From: JBPYCR01 sp051846935
GTDB taxonomy: Bacteria; Bacillota; Bacilli; Bacillales; Amphibacillaceae
Assembly: GCF_051846935.1 (NCBI RefSeq)
Contig: NZ_JBPYCS010000013.1
Coordinates: 13,380-77,379 of the forward strand
Direction of reading: 5' to 3'
DNA length: 64,000 bases
The position numbers were made by a program, and so were the translations under genes. This document shows, piece by piece, positions 36,771-45,426 of this stretch (positions within the stretch are counted from its first letter, which is position 1; each line of letters starts with the position of its first letter). The notes below the pieces were generated by a model, which was not told the origin of the DNA, did no database searches, and was given only the letters and a program-made list of their open reading frames with translations.

Positions 36771-38147
36771 TTATTTTCCTAAACAAAATTGCGAAAACAA
36801 TTGATCAATTAAAGCGTCACTTGCCGTATCGCCTATTATTTCTCCTAAAAATTCCCACGTACGAGTTACATCAATCTGAACGATGTCCAGTGGCATACCT
36901 AGCTCTAAGCCTTGCATTGCATCTGCAAGTGCTTGTTTTGCCTGCTTTAATAATTGAATATGTCGTACGTTCGATACATACGTTAAATCCCCTGCATCAA
37001 TGGCTCCAGCAAAAAATATAGTAGATATCGCTGTTTCTAGCTTATCAATCCCTTCCTCATGAAGAACGGAAGCAGTAATAATTGGATTGTTTCCAGCTAG
37101 CTCGCTTACTTTATTAAGGTCTAATCGCTTGTCTAAATCCGTTTTATTAACGATAACGATAAACGTTAATCCGCGAATCGCTTTAAATATAGCAAAATCA
37201 TCTTCTGTTAATGTTTCGTTGTAATTCAGCATGAAAAGAATCAAATCCGAATCCTGTAAAACTTCACGAGAACGTTCTACTCCTATTCTTTCCACAATAT
37301 CTTCTGTTTCTCGAATTCCTGCAGTATCAACTAAACGTAATGGAACGCCACGAATATTTACATATTCTTCGATAATATCACGAGTAGTTCCAGGAACGTC
37401 TGTTACGATTGCTTTGTTTTCTTGTACAAATGCGTTCATTAACGAAGACTTACCGACATTCGGGCGACCGATTATAGCTGTTTTAATTCCTTCTCGCAAA
37501 ATTTTCCCTTGCTCTGCCACTTGCAAAATACGTTCAATTTCTGCAAAAACTTCCTTCGTTTTCACTTCCATTAATTCATGTGACATCTCTTCAACATCAT
37601 CATATTCTGGGTAATCAATATTCACTTCAACATGAGCTACCGTTTCTAGTAATGTTTGTCGCAAGCTTTGAATTAAACGAGAGAGACGTCCATCCATTTG
37701 ATGCAGCGCTACTTGCATCGCTTTATTTGTTTTTGCACGAATGATATCCATAACTGCCTCTGCTTGGGACAAATCGATTCGACCGTTTAAAAAAGCCCGC
37801 TTCGTGAATTCGCCGGGCTCTGCCAACCGAGCGCCTTGTTGCAAAACGATTTCCAATACACGATTGACAGCAACAAGCCCACCATGGCAATTAATTTCAA
37901 CAACATCTTCTCTCGTAAAGGTCTTTGGTGCTTTCATGACGGATACCATTACTTCTTCTGCAGCATGATTTGTAGAAGGATCAATAATTTTCCCATAATG
38001 GATTGTATGAGAGGGCACTTTTGCTAAATTTTTCCCTTTAAAAAGACGTGCGGCAATCGATACGGCTTCCTCCCCACTTAGGCGAACAATACCAATTGCT
38101 CCTTCTCCTATAGGTGTCGATATTGCAGCAATCGTATCCATATCCAT
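36771..38147 (-). CDS. mnmE: tRNA modification GTPase MnmE
   Basis: The protein has 458 residues. An N-terminal tetrahydrofolate-binding domain (DTIAAISTPIGEGAIGIVRLS) and helical domain flank a G domain with GRPNVGKSSLMNAF, DVPGTTRDI, DTAGIRE and NKTD. The C-terminus ends in the required CLGK. It is the partner of MnmG. ATG 38147 follows GGAGGTGAAGG; the longer frame upstream is AT-rich non-coding sequence. Confidence 0.98.
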   Translation of the reverse strand: MDMDTIAAISTPIGEGAIGIVRLSGEEAVSIAARLFKGKNLAKVPSHTIHYGKIIDPSTNHAAEEVMVSVMKAPKTFTREDVVEINCHGGLVAVNRVLEIVLQQGARLAEPGEFTKRAFLNGRIDLSQAEAVMDIIRAKTNKAMQVALHQMDGRLSRLIQSLRQTLLETVAHVEVNIDYPEYDDVEEMSHELMEVKTKEVFAEIERILQVAEQGKILREGIKTAIIGRPNVGKSSLMNAFVQENKAIVTDVPGTTRDIIEEYVNIRGVPLRLVDTAGIRETEDIVERIGVERSREVLQDSDLILFMLNYNETLTEDDFAIFKAIRGLTFIVIVNKTDLDKRLDLNKVSELAGNNPIITASVLHEEGIDKLETAISTIFFAGAIDAGDLTYVSNVRHIQLLKQAKQALADAMQGLELGMPLDIVQIDVTRTWEFLGEIIGDTASDALIDQLFSQFCLGK

Positions 38148-38253
38148 TCCCTTCACCTCCTCTATTTTATTTATAAAAAAATATATTATATTCACTCATA
38201 ATTTTTCTATCCACTAACAAACTAGATTACCATAAAAATTTAAAAAAATAAAG

Positions 38254-38331
38254 TTATCCACAATACAATTCATTTAAAAATAATTCGTATAATCAGAGCC
38301 AATTATCCACATGTGAATAATTGGCTCTGAT
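38254..38331. promoter_or_regulatory. DnaA boxes and palindrome upstream of mnmE
   Basis: TTATCCACA lies at 38254-38262. A second TTATCCACA (38303-38311) directly abuts an inverted TGTGAATAA (38312-38320), at the centre of a 40-bp palindrome (38292-38331) with a single mismatched pair. It lies in the 319-base gap between mnmE and jag (38148-38466), about 3 kb left of the main DnaA-box cluster. Confidence 0.75.
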
Positions 38332-38423
38332 CCGGAAATATACTCCACTTTCCAAAAGCGGTCATAAGGCCTCCTTCACGTATAGACTCACCTTTTAGAG
38401 CACACCGTGAGTTCGTTAAATAG

Positions 38424-38453
38424 CAATAAAAAAAACCTTGGTTTCCCAAGGTT
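38424..38453 (-). terminator. Terminator of the rpmH-rnpA-yidC-jag cluster
   Basis: AACCTTGG (38434-38441) pairs with CCAAGGTT (38446-38453). On the minus strand it runs into eight U residues, just after the jag stop at 38467. Confidence 0.92.
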
Positions 38454-38466
38454 GTATTACTTACTT

Positions 38467-39081
38467 TTAAGATGGTTTTATAACAATGTGACGATGCGGC
38501 TCTCTGCCATCTGAATACGTAGAGACTGTCGCATTTCCTTGCAATGCGTTATGAATGATCTTTCTTTCAAATGCAGGCATCGGTTCCAACGCAACTTTTT
38601 TATTTAATCGAGCTGCTTTATCTGCCATTTTTAATGCAAGTGTCTCTAACGTCTCTTTTCTGCGTTGACGATAGCCTTCTGCATCTAACGTCACTGTATA
38701 GAATTGCTTCGTGTTTTTATTTAATACTAAATGAACCAAATATTGTAGCGCATTTAACGTTTGACCTCGTTTACCAATTAATAGTGCAATTTTTTCACCA
38801 CTTAATTCAAACGTAACATGAGTATTAGCAACAGTCGTTTTTATTTCTACTTTGGCGCCCATATTATTCGTTACATTTGCAATAAATGCTTCTGTTTCCG
38901 CAATATTATTTTTGGCAAGCTTCACTTTAACGACCGCTCGAGATCCAAACAAGCCTAAAAATCCCTTCTTACCTTCATCAATTACTTCAATTTCTACTTG
39001 GTCCCTCGTTGTGTTTAACTGCTCTAATGCTGATTGGACCGCTTCTTCTAACGTCTGTCCACTAGCAGTTATTTCTCTCAC
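38467..39081 (-). CDS. jag: RNA-binding protein Jag/KhpB (SpoIIIJ-associated)
   Basis: The protein has 204 residues. The order is a Jag_N domain (GQTLEEAVQSALEQL, KKGFLGLFG), a KH domain (LIGKRGQTLNALQYLVHLVLNK near residue 105) and an R3H domain (ERKIIHNALQ, then GREPHRHIVIKP). It forms an RNA chaperone with KhpA and is functionally linked to YidC. The GTG start at 39081 overlaps the yidC stop and follows AGGAGG. Confidence 0.96.
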   Translation of the reverse strand: MREITASGQTLEEAVQSALEQLNTTRDQVEIEVIDEGKKGFLGLFGSRAVVKVKLAKNNIAETEAFIANVTNNMGAKVEIKTTVANTHVTFELSGEKIALLIGKRGQTLNALQYLVHLVLNKNTKQFYTVTLDAEGYRQRRKETLETLALKMADKAARLNKKVALEPMPAFERKIIHNALQGNATVSTYSDGREPHRHIVIKPS

Positions 39082-39842
39082 TTTTTGTCTCCTCCTGTAT
39101 GAGCATCCTTCATCATCGGTTTTCGAATTAATAACGTTTGTCCAACCATAAATATATTACCTACAACCCAATATAAAGCTAAAGCTGCAGGGAAGAAAAA
39201 TGCAAAAACAGTAATCATTATCGGCATAATATAAAGCATTGCCACCATTTGAGGATTTTGAGCAGCTGGACTGCCAGCCATCATAAGCTTTTGTTGGAAA
39301 AATGTTGCCGCTCCAGCAATAACTGGTAAAATATAGTCCGGTGAATCTAGAGCAAACCATAAGAAGGTATGGCCTGTAATCTCATCTGTACGCATTATCG
39401 CATGGTACATTGCTATTAAGATCGGCATTTGTACAAAAATAGGTAGACAGCCTGCAAGCGGATTAACGCCATGCTTCTGAAATAGAGCCATCGTCTCCTG
39501 CTGTAATTTTTGCTGTGTATTCGCATCTTTTGAGCTATATTTCTTTTGAATTTCTTTTAATTCTGGTTGAATGTCCTGCATTGCTTTTGAACTTTTTAAT
39601 TGCTTAATATTCAATGGCAATAGCAATAAACGCGCCATTATTGTTACAACAACAATAGACAAGCCATAATCATCATTAAATAATTCCGCAAAATACATAA
39701 TTACTTGAGACAACGGATAGACAAACCATTCATTCCAAATCCCTGTACTTTCACTATTAATCGGTTCATTTATGTCCATACATCCGGAGAGCAAGACAAG
39801 TAAACCAATTAAGGTCAAAATAAAAAAGACCTTTTTACGCAA
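39078..39842 (-). CDS. yidC: Membrane protein insertase YidC (SpoIIIJ)
   Basis: The protein has 254 residues. A lipoprotein signal ends in LLSGC. The YidC/Oxa1 core has five membrane segments including the conserved Arg in VVTIMARLLLLPLN, and NPLAGCLPIFVQMPILIAMY. It inserts membrane proteins with or without SecYEG; the oriC-linked copy in bacilli is SpoIIIJ. The start is probably TTG 39842, with TAGGAGG 6 to 8 bases upstream; the ATG frame at 39869 contains that site. Confidence 0.96.
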   Translation of the reverse strand: MRKKVFFILTLIGLLVLLSGCMDINEPINSESTGIWNEWFVYPLSQVIMYFAELFNDDYGLSIVVVTIMARLLLLPLNIKQLKSSKAMQDIQPELKEIQKKYSSKDANTQQKLQQETMALFQKHGVNPLAGCLPIFVQMPILIAMYHAIMRTDEITGHTFLWFALDSPDYILPVIAGAATFFQQKLMMAGSPAAQNPQMVAMLYIMPIMITVFAFFFPAALALYWVVGNIFMVGQTLLIRKPMMKDAHTGGDKK

Positions 39843-39904
39843 ACCATTTCCTCCTAACATTGGCAACATTTTACCATCGTATCTTTAACATATATGTAAA
39901 ATGG

Positions 39905-40246
39905 TTAATCATTAAATAGACGTGTTTTATATAATAAATGGGCAAGACTCTTTTTTATTTGATGGAAATCCATATGTACTGTAGGCTGTCGAGCAATGAT
40001 TACGATATTCACAGTCGGTTTTATTTTATCTTCTAACTCTAAAAAAGCTTGTCGCAAATATCGTTTAATTTGATTACGAGTTACTGCATTTCCAAGCTTT
40101 TTACCTACAGATAGCCCAATACGAAAATGATGCTGCGCATTGTTTTCCACAAAATATATAACGAGCTGCCGATTAGCAAACGAATTGCCTTCCTGCATAA
40201 CATACTGAAATTCTTCGTTACGTTTGATCCGATACGCTTTCTTCAT
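39905..40246 (-). CDS. rnpA: Ribonuclease P protein component
   Basis: The protein has 113 residues, basic, starting MKKAYRIKRNEEFQYVMQEG. The RNA-binding signature GLSVGKKLGNAVTRNQIKR near residue 50 is clear. It assists the RNase P RNA in tRNA 5' maturation. ATG 40246 follows GGTGAT. It lies between rpmH and yidC, as in most bacteria, with a terminator-like hairpin between rpmH and rnpA. Confidence 0.97.
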   Translation of the reverse strand: MKKAYRIKRNEEFQYVMQEGNSFANRQLVIYFVENNAQHHFRIGLSVGKKLGNAVTRNQIKRYLRQAFLELEDKIKPTVNIVIIARQPTVHMDFHQIKKSLAHLLYKTRLFND

Positions 40247-40368
40247 AACTATCACCAACAATTTCCAATTAACGTGCCTGTTCTACGCTCATTAGCTATA
40301 CTCTTTATTTTACCCTTTATTCTACGTTTATAAGCGCATGGAACAAGAAAATAAAAAGTGGAAAAAGA

Positions 40369-40391
40369 CCACTGATAAAACAATTCAGTGG
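40369..40391 (-). terminator. Hairpin after rpmH
   Basis: CCACTGA (40369-40375) pairs with TCAGTGG (40385-40391), followed on the minus strand by TCTTTTT. It lies just past the rpmH stop and may partly terminate before rnpA, giving more rpmH mRNA. Confidence 0.7.
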
Positions 40392-40392
40392 C

Positions 40393-40527
40393 CTATGCTG
40401 ATAATACTTTTCTACCCTTGCGACGACGACGTGCTAAAACTTTACGTCCGTTTTTCGTACTCATGCGAGAGCGAAAACCATGTACTTTTTTTCTTTTACG
40501 ATTATTCGGTTGAAATGTTCTTTTCAT
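40393..40527 (-). CDS. rpmH: 50S ribosomal protein bL34
   Basis: This short gene encodes 44 residues starting MKRTFQPNNRKRKKVHGFRS and ending GRKVLSA, with the KRxTxQPxxRKRxxxHGFRxRM core of bL34. GGAGGTG lies upstream of ATG 40527. It is the first gene left of oriC, as in other bacilli. Confidence is high despite the small size because every family position is conserved. Confidence 0.98.
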   Translation of the reverse strand: MKRTFQPNNRKRKKVHGFRSRMSTKNGRKVLARRRRKGRKVLSA

Positions 40528-41163
40528 TAATCTGCACCTCCCGAGGATTAAAACTTAGAAAAAGCAGCTAATCATGTATTTGTCCACTTGGATGTACTCC
40601 CAAGTAATCAAGTATGCAGAAGGAAAGAAATCTCCCTAAGCTACGCACGTTACCTTTTAATTTAAGCCTTTTCTATATCATATTATACTTTATCTATAAA
40701 ATAAAATATAAATTGCTGAAAAACATTCTTGCTAATTATACGTAAAATACATAGCAACTGTCAACTCTCATTTTAAAAGCTTGCTACTTAAACAGCCCCG
40801 ATACGTAATAAAACGCTCTTTTATAGAGTAATGTTTACCTGTTTATTTTATCATTCTCTATTTTTAGCGAACGACTCGAACAAGTCGAATGTAAAAAAAG
40901 CATTGATCGTACTGCTCCTCTAGTACTAATCTCAAAAATTAGCCTTCTCTAATGAAGCCGAACTTACCTATATTATTATGCGGGCTTATATACATCCTCT
41001 CCAGAAGACAACTATTTTTGTTCAAGAACCAAGCGAATAATTAAAAGCTTTTTTTATGCGATTCGTTCGTTATGACTCATTTTACTATTAAAAAGACGAC
41101 TATGATTTATGAATTTAACATAGCGTTTCTATCTCTAAGGTACCGTCCCCACTTTTCATACAC
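40528..41163. other. Gene-free stretch left of the DnaA-box cluster
   Basis: This AT-rich stretch upstream of rpmH contains no consensus DnaA box and no gene. The rpmH promoter presumably lies near 40560-40700 but no clean -35/-10 pair was assigned. A frame at 41072-41401 crosses the DnaA boxes and is not coding. Confidence 0.5.
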
Positions 41164-41449
41164 TTATCAACAACCTATTTATTTTATGCTAAACACAAAA
41201 AAATATTCACACTTCTTATCGACAAGTTTTGCACAAAATCATACCGTGTGGACAAAAAATGTCAACAATGAACGGAATATGTGGATAAGTGTAAAAAAAC
41301 ATTGCAATCATACTGTTTATTTGGTACGATTATTATGTTTTAATCTGTTGAAAACTCGTAACCCTCTTCAAATTATCCCCAACCTGTGGATAATTTGTTA
41401 GTAATTATTCACTCCTTGTTTACGTTGTTATCCCCAGTATTGTGGATAA
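41164..41449. other. oriC: oriC, DnaA-box cluster upstream of dnaA
   Basis: Three consensus boxes TGTGGATAA lie at 41280-41288, 41385-41393 and 41441-41449. Near matches are TTATCAACA (41164-41172), TTATCGACA (41216-41224), TGTGGACAA (41247-41255) and TTATCCCCA (41373-41381 and 41428-41436). This corresponds to the incA/incB part of the bipartite B. subtilis origin. Confidence 0.93.
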
Positions 41450-41452
41450 TGT

Positions 41453-41494
41453 AAATAACATGTTAAACCCGAGCTGGGTTCCTGTTATTTTTAT
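41453..41494 (+). terminator. Terminator-like hairpin within oriC
   Basis: AAATAACA (41453-41460) and TGTTATTT (41483-41490) form the outer stem, AACCC (41466-41470) and GGGTT (41476-41480) the inner one. A TTTTTAT tract follows on the plus strand. It lies directly right of the last DnaA box. Confidence 0.6.
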
Positions 41495-41607
41495 ACACAG
41501 ATAAAAATTAAAAACTATTACCCTTTTATTTATTATTCGATCAGGTAACATGTAAAGTACTTACTCCTGATTACATATATAAATACCATTACAAATGAAC
41601 GTGAAAT

Positions 41608-41665
41608 AGCCTTTCCATCTTTCTTGCCTGCATACTGATTTGAAAGATTGAGAGAGGCTTTTTAT
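41608..41665 (+). terminator. Candidate attenuator/terminator in the dnaA leader
   Basis: ATCTTTC (41617-41623) pairs with GAAAGAT (41642-41648). A lower stem AGCCTTTC/GAGAGGCT (41608-41615 and 41652-41659) extends it across a small internal loop. TTTTTAT follows at 41659-41665, 41 bases before the dnaA start codon. Confidence 0.6.
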
Positions 41666-41705
41666 ACCCTTCATTTATTCATTATGATAAAAAGGTGGAA
41701 TCATC

Positions 41706-43058
41706 TTGGAAAATGTCGAAGAATTATGGATGGCTGCACTAAAAAAGATAGAAACTAAAATAAGCAAGCCTAGTTTTGAAACATGGCTAAAAAATACGAA
41801 GGCATCCGACTTAAACGGAGATACGATTGTTATTCGTGTTCCTAATGAATTTGCCAAAGATTGGCTTGAAGGGCATTATACAGATTTAATTGCAGATATA
41901 TTGCATGAAATAACAGGTGCCCATCTTAAAGCAAAGTTCATTATTCCAGAATCAGCTGAATTAAGTGCAATAGACGAAACAAAACGAAAGGATAAAGATA
42001 AAAAGGCGAAACAAAAAGAACAGACACAGCGAAGTATGCTAAATCCAAAATATACGTTTGATACGTTTGTTATTGGTACAGGAAACCGTTTTGCCCACGC
42101 AGCTTCACTTGCTGTTGCAGAAGCTCCAGCGAAATCGTACAACCCATTATTTATTTATGGTGGTGTAGGTTTAGGTAAAACACATTTAATGCATGCAATC
42201 GGCCATTATGTACAAGAACATAATCCGCAGGCGAATGTTGTCTATTTATCGTCGGAAAAATTTACAAATGAATTTATTAATTCAATTATGGATAATAAAG
42301 CCGGTACATTTCGCAACAAATACCGTAATGTTGATGTATTGCTCGTTGATGATATCCAATTTTTAGCTGGCAAGGAGCAAACACAGGAAGAATTTTTTCA
42401 TACGTTCAATACGTTGCATGAAGAAAATAAACAAATTATTATTTCCAGTGATCGCCCACCTAAGGAAATACCAACATTAGAGGATCGGTTACGATCACGT
42501 TTTGAATGGGGATTAATTACCGACATCACACCACCTGATTTGGAAACTAGAATTGCTATTTTAACAAAAAAGGCGAAAGCTGAAGGATTGGTTGATATAC
42601 CAAATGAAGTAATGCTCTATATCGCCAATCAAATTGATACGAACATTCGAGAGCTAGAAGGTGCGTTAATTCGTGTTGTTGCTTATTCTTCTTTAATTAA
42701 TCAAGATATTGACACGTCTCTAGCGGTAGATGCGTTAAAGGATATTATTCCGAATAATAAACCGAAAAAAATAACAGTTGTAGCGATCCAAGAAGTCGTC
42801 GGGGAAAAATACGGAGTTAAGCTAGAGGATTTTTTGGCTAAGAAAAGAACGAAATCAATTGCGTTTCCAAGACAAATAGCAATGTATCTTTCCAGAGAGC
42901 TTACTGATTTATCATTGCCAAAAATCGGAGAAGAGTTCGGTGGCCGTGATCATACGACTGTAATCCATGCCCATACGAAAATAAGTAAAATGCTCGATAG
43001 CGATGAATCATTAGCAGTTGAACTAGAAGAAATTAAAGAAAAACTAAAAAGCTTTTAA
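41706..43058 (+). CDS. dnaA: Chromosomal replication initiator DnaA
   Basis: The protein has 450 residues. Domain I (MENVEELWMAALKKIE) is followed by a charged linker and the AAA+ domain, with Walker A GGVGLGKTHLMHA near residue 152 and Walker B LLVDDIQFL. The C-terminal DNA-binding domain has the signature FGGRDHTTVIHAHTKI. It binds the boxes on both sides of the gene and melts oriC. The start is TTG 41706 behind AAAGGTGG, unlike the ATG of B. subtilis dnaA, and could lower translation. Confidence 0.98.
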   Translation: MENVEELWMAALKKIETKISKPSFETWLKNTKASDLNGDTIVIRVPNEFAKDWLEGHYTDLIADILHEITGAHLKAKFIIPESAELSAIDETKRKDKDKKAKQKEQTQRSMLNPKYTFDTFVIGTGNRFAHAASLAVAEAPAKSYNPLFIYGGVGLGKTHLMHAIGHYVQEHNPQANVVYLSSEKFTNEFINSIMDNKAGTFRNKYRNVDVLLVDDIQFLAGKEQTQEEFFHTFNTLHEENKQIIISSDRPPKEIPTLEDRLRSRFEWGLITDITPPDLETRIAILTKKAKAEGLVDIPNEVMLYIANQIDTNIRELEGALIRVVAYSSLINQDIDTSLAVDALKDIIPNNKPKKITVVAIQEVVGEKYGVKLEDFLAKKRTKSIAFPRQIAMYLSRELTDLSLPKIGEEFGGRDHTTVIHAHTKISKMLDSDESLAVELEEIKEKLKSF

Positions 43059-43106
43059 TTTAGGACCTGTGAATACTGTTGAAAACCACAGCCCGTTATG
43101 AACAAG

Positions 43107-43217
43107 TTATCTACATGTGGAAAACTAGTTCGCAATGCTTGTTCCAGGCGGTTATCCACATATTCACAGCCCTTACTACTATTATTACTATATTATAATA
43201 AAATAATATATATAACG
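43107..43217. other. oriC: oriC, dnaA-dnaN part with the DNA unwinding element
   Basis: DnaA boxes TTATCTACA (43107-43115) and TTATCCACA (43152-43160) are followed by a trinucleotide run TACTACTATTATTACTAT (43174-43191), which fits the DnaA-trio motif. An A+T-only stretch continues to about 43213. This matches the incC/unwinding element of B. subtilis and gives a bipartite origin. Confidence 0.92.
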
Positions 43218-43243
43218 ATTTTCATATTAAGGAGGAATACATA

Positions 43244-44380
43244 ATGAAATTTAGTATTCAACGATCCGATTTACTAAAAAGCATTCAAGATGTTGTAAAA
43301 GCAATCTCAACACGATCGGTTATTCCTATTTTGTCAGGGATGAAAATAGAAGCGAAAAAACAAGGAATTACTTTAACAGGAAGTGATTCGGATATTTCAA
43401 TTCAATCGTTTATTCCGACAGAGATAGACGGAGAAACAATTGTAGAAAATATTGAAGAGGGGAGTATCGTATTACAAGTCCCTTATTTTCCTGAGATCAT
43501 CCGTAAATTACCTGATCCACAGGTCGAATTAGAAGTAAATGATCAACTAATTGTAACAATTCGTTCAGGTAAAGCAGTATTTACGTTAAATGGACAGAAT
43601 AGCGAGGATTACCCACAGCTACCAAAATTCCAAACAGATGAGAGTTTTCAAATGCCATCTGCTTTACTTAAAAACTTAATTAAACAAACAGCTTTTGCTG
43701 TATCCTCCATGGAAACACGTCCAATTCTTACTGGAATTAATATGAAGCTCGCAGACAATACGTTAAGCTTTACTGCGACAGACAGTCATCGTCTCGCTTC
43801 AAGAACAGCACCTGTTCAAGAAGCAGCAACGGAGTTTTCCAGTATTGTCGTGCCTGGAAAAAGCGTAAATGAATTAAACAAAATTTTACACGATACCGAT
43901 GAACCAGTAGAAATAAGTATGATGAATAATCAAATATTGTTTCATACGAAAAATGTTTATTTTCTATCCCGTTTATTAGATGGCAACTATCCAGAAACAT
44001 CCCGTTTGATCCCGAACGAAAGTAAAACACTTATCCATGTACATACGAAAGAATTGTTAAATACTATTGATCGAGCTTCACTTCTTGCAAAAGAAGAAAA
44101 TAATGTTGTGCAATTGGAAACAAAGGAAAACGCAGTCATCGAAATAACGAGCAATTCGCCGGAAATTGGAAAAGTTTCTGAAGAAATAAAAGTACGTGAA
44201 ATAGATGGAGAAGATTTAAAAATATCCTTTAGCTCGAAATATATGCTCGATGCACTAAAAGCAGTTGAATGTGAGGAAGTAAAAATTAACTTTACAGGAG
44301 CAATGCGACCATTTATTATTACTCCTGCTGAAGAAGATTCTAATGTTCTGCAATTGATCCTTCCTGTTCGCACATTTTAA
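43244..44380 (+). CDS. dnaN: DNA polymerase III beta subunit (sliding clamp)
   Basis: The protein has 378 residues made of three clamp domains; it starts MKFSIQRSDLLKSIQDVVKA and ends with the family tail QLILPVRTF. Characteristic segments are TGSDSDISIQ, ENTLSFTATDSHRLASR-like ADNTLSFTATDSHRLASR near residue 170, and AMRPFIITP. It tethers polymerases at the fork. AAGGAGGAA precedes the ATG. It follows dnaA and the unwinding element and has its own terminator. Confidence 0.98.
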   Translation: MKFSIQRSDLLKSIQDVVKAISTRSVIPILSGMKIEAKKQGITLTGSDSDISIQSFIPTEIDGETIVENIEEGSIVLQVPYFPEIIRKLPDPQVELEVNDQLIVTIRSGKAVFTLNGQNSEDYPQLPKFQTDESFQMPSALLKNLIKQTAFAVSSMETRPILTGINMKLADNTLSFTATDSHRLASRTAPVQEAATEFSSIVVPGKSVNELNKILHDTDEPVEISMMNNQILFHTKNVYFLSRLLDGNYPETSRLIPNESKTLIHVHTKELLNTIDRASLLAKEENNVVQLETKENAVIEITSNSPEIGKVSEEIKVREIDGEDLKISFSSKYMLDALKAVECEEVKINFTGAMRPFIITPAEEDSNVLQLILPVRTF

Positions 44381-44431
44381 ATCTTTTTCTAATTAAAAAT
44401 AACGCACTAATTTTAATAACTTAATAACTAG

Positions 44432-44485
44432 AAAGAGAAGGTAGGATGTTCAATGTAGAAGGACATTCCTTCACTTCTCTTTTTT
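44432..44485 (+). terminator. Rho-independent terminator of dnaN
   Basis: AAAGAGAAG (44432-44440) pairs with CTTCTCTTT (44474-44482), followed by TTTATATG; the loop carries a second short GGA/TCC pairing. The gap 44381-45146 otherwise holds repeat copy B and the yaaA upstream region. Confidence 0.85.
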
Positions 44486-44595
44486 ATATGTTCATGGCGA
44501 AATATATCGGCATACGTGCATTTTATAAAAAGCAGTGGCAAATACCTTTCGTAGTTTTAGCTGTTTAACATGTTTAACAGATTTTAAATTTCGTC

Positions 44596-44902
44596 GATTG
44601 AGTCAAGTATTTGTCGGTGTTATTTTAAGAAGTTAAAAAACCTCTCTTTGTATTCGTTAATTTTAGTGTTGATTCCTACCGACCGCAGTAGATATACACG
44701 AAGACTCCAGAGGGAACAGCAAGCGTCGACCCCGCAGTAAGTGGTTTTCTTCCGAGGAGGCTGAAGCCGTGCCCGCGGAAAGCATCCACCTGCAGTGAAA
44801 ATCAACGGTGCTATTCATGTGTATATCGTTCGAAATAAAATTGATCACATATTATCTAGTTAGATTCGTGCATCTGTTCCCCAACAAACATTTTACTCAT
44901 AC
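44596..44902 (+). repeat. Dispersed intergenic repeat, copy B (longest copy)
   Basis: This 307-base element is far more GC-rich in its middle than its surroundings. Its core has two halves: GACTCCAGAGGGAACAGCAA near 44703 and GAGGAGGCTGAAGCCGTGCC near 44754. It shares both flanks with copy A at 30401-30647. The core resembles a GC-rich intergenic repeat that I recall as widespread in Bacillaceae genomes. Confidence 0.9.
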
Positions 44903-45146
44903 AATTTCGTCTTCCCTTTTAAAACTTGAGATTCATTACTCAATTCAACTTTATTTCCCTCACACGTTTAAAATAGGCAGAGCAAAAAACAATTTACAGG
45001 CAATTTAAGCGTTTAATTTATAATTAAGGGTATTACCTTCCCTAAACATGAAATCTTTAGTAAAATAGGATAATAAGCGATTTAAGGCATTTATCCGTAC
45101 GAATAATATTCAAAACATATACTAATGAAAGAAATTTGGTGAGAAT

Positions 45147-45365
45147 GTGGAAAAAATACCGATTCATACCCCGTATATTACATTGAGCCAACTGCTGAAG
45201 CTAGCCAACATCTTTGATTCTGGAGGCATGATTAAAGCCTTTTTACAGGATGAGGGTGTATACGTTAATGGAGAGCTGGAGCACCGTCGTGGAAGAAAGC
45301 TGTATCCCAATGATGTTGTAGCTGTTGGAGAAGTAGGAAAATTTATCGTTGTACATAAAGAATAA
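45147..45365 (+). CDS. yaaA: S4-domain protein YaaA (RlbA)
   Basis: The protein has 72 residues of the S4-like RNA-binding family: ITLSQLLKLANIFDSGGMIKAFLQ, then VYVNGELEHRRGRKLYPNDVV. It is found between dnaN and recF across Firmicutes; a role in ribosome or RNA binding is likely. The start is GTG 45147; the GGTGAG ribosome binding site is only about 4 bases away, an unusually short spacing, but no other start codon fits. Confidence 0.93.
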   Translation: MEKIPIHTPYITLSQLLKLANIFDSGGMIKAFLQDEGVYVNGELEHRRGRKLYPNDVVAVGEVGKFIVVHKE

Positions 45366-45426
45366 AGGACTTTATTTCTAATTAACCGATGCATAAAGAT
45401 AGAAGATGCAAAAAAGAGGAATTTGC

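Noticed and set aside
40338..40571. 77-residue plus-strand frame over rpmH
   Set aside because: It is antisense to the fully conserved bL34 gene.
41072..41401. 109-residue plus-strand frame in oriC
   Set aside because: It has no ribosome binding site, resembles no known family, and spans several DnaA boxes; the composition is that of the AT-rich origin.
44620..44848. Two short minus-strand frames in repeat copy B
   Set aside because: They arise from the GC-rich repeat core; neither the ribosome binding site nor the frame is kept in copy A.
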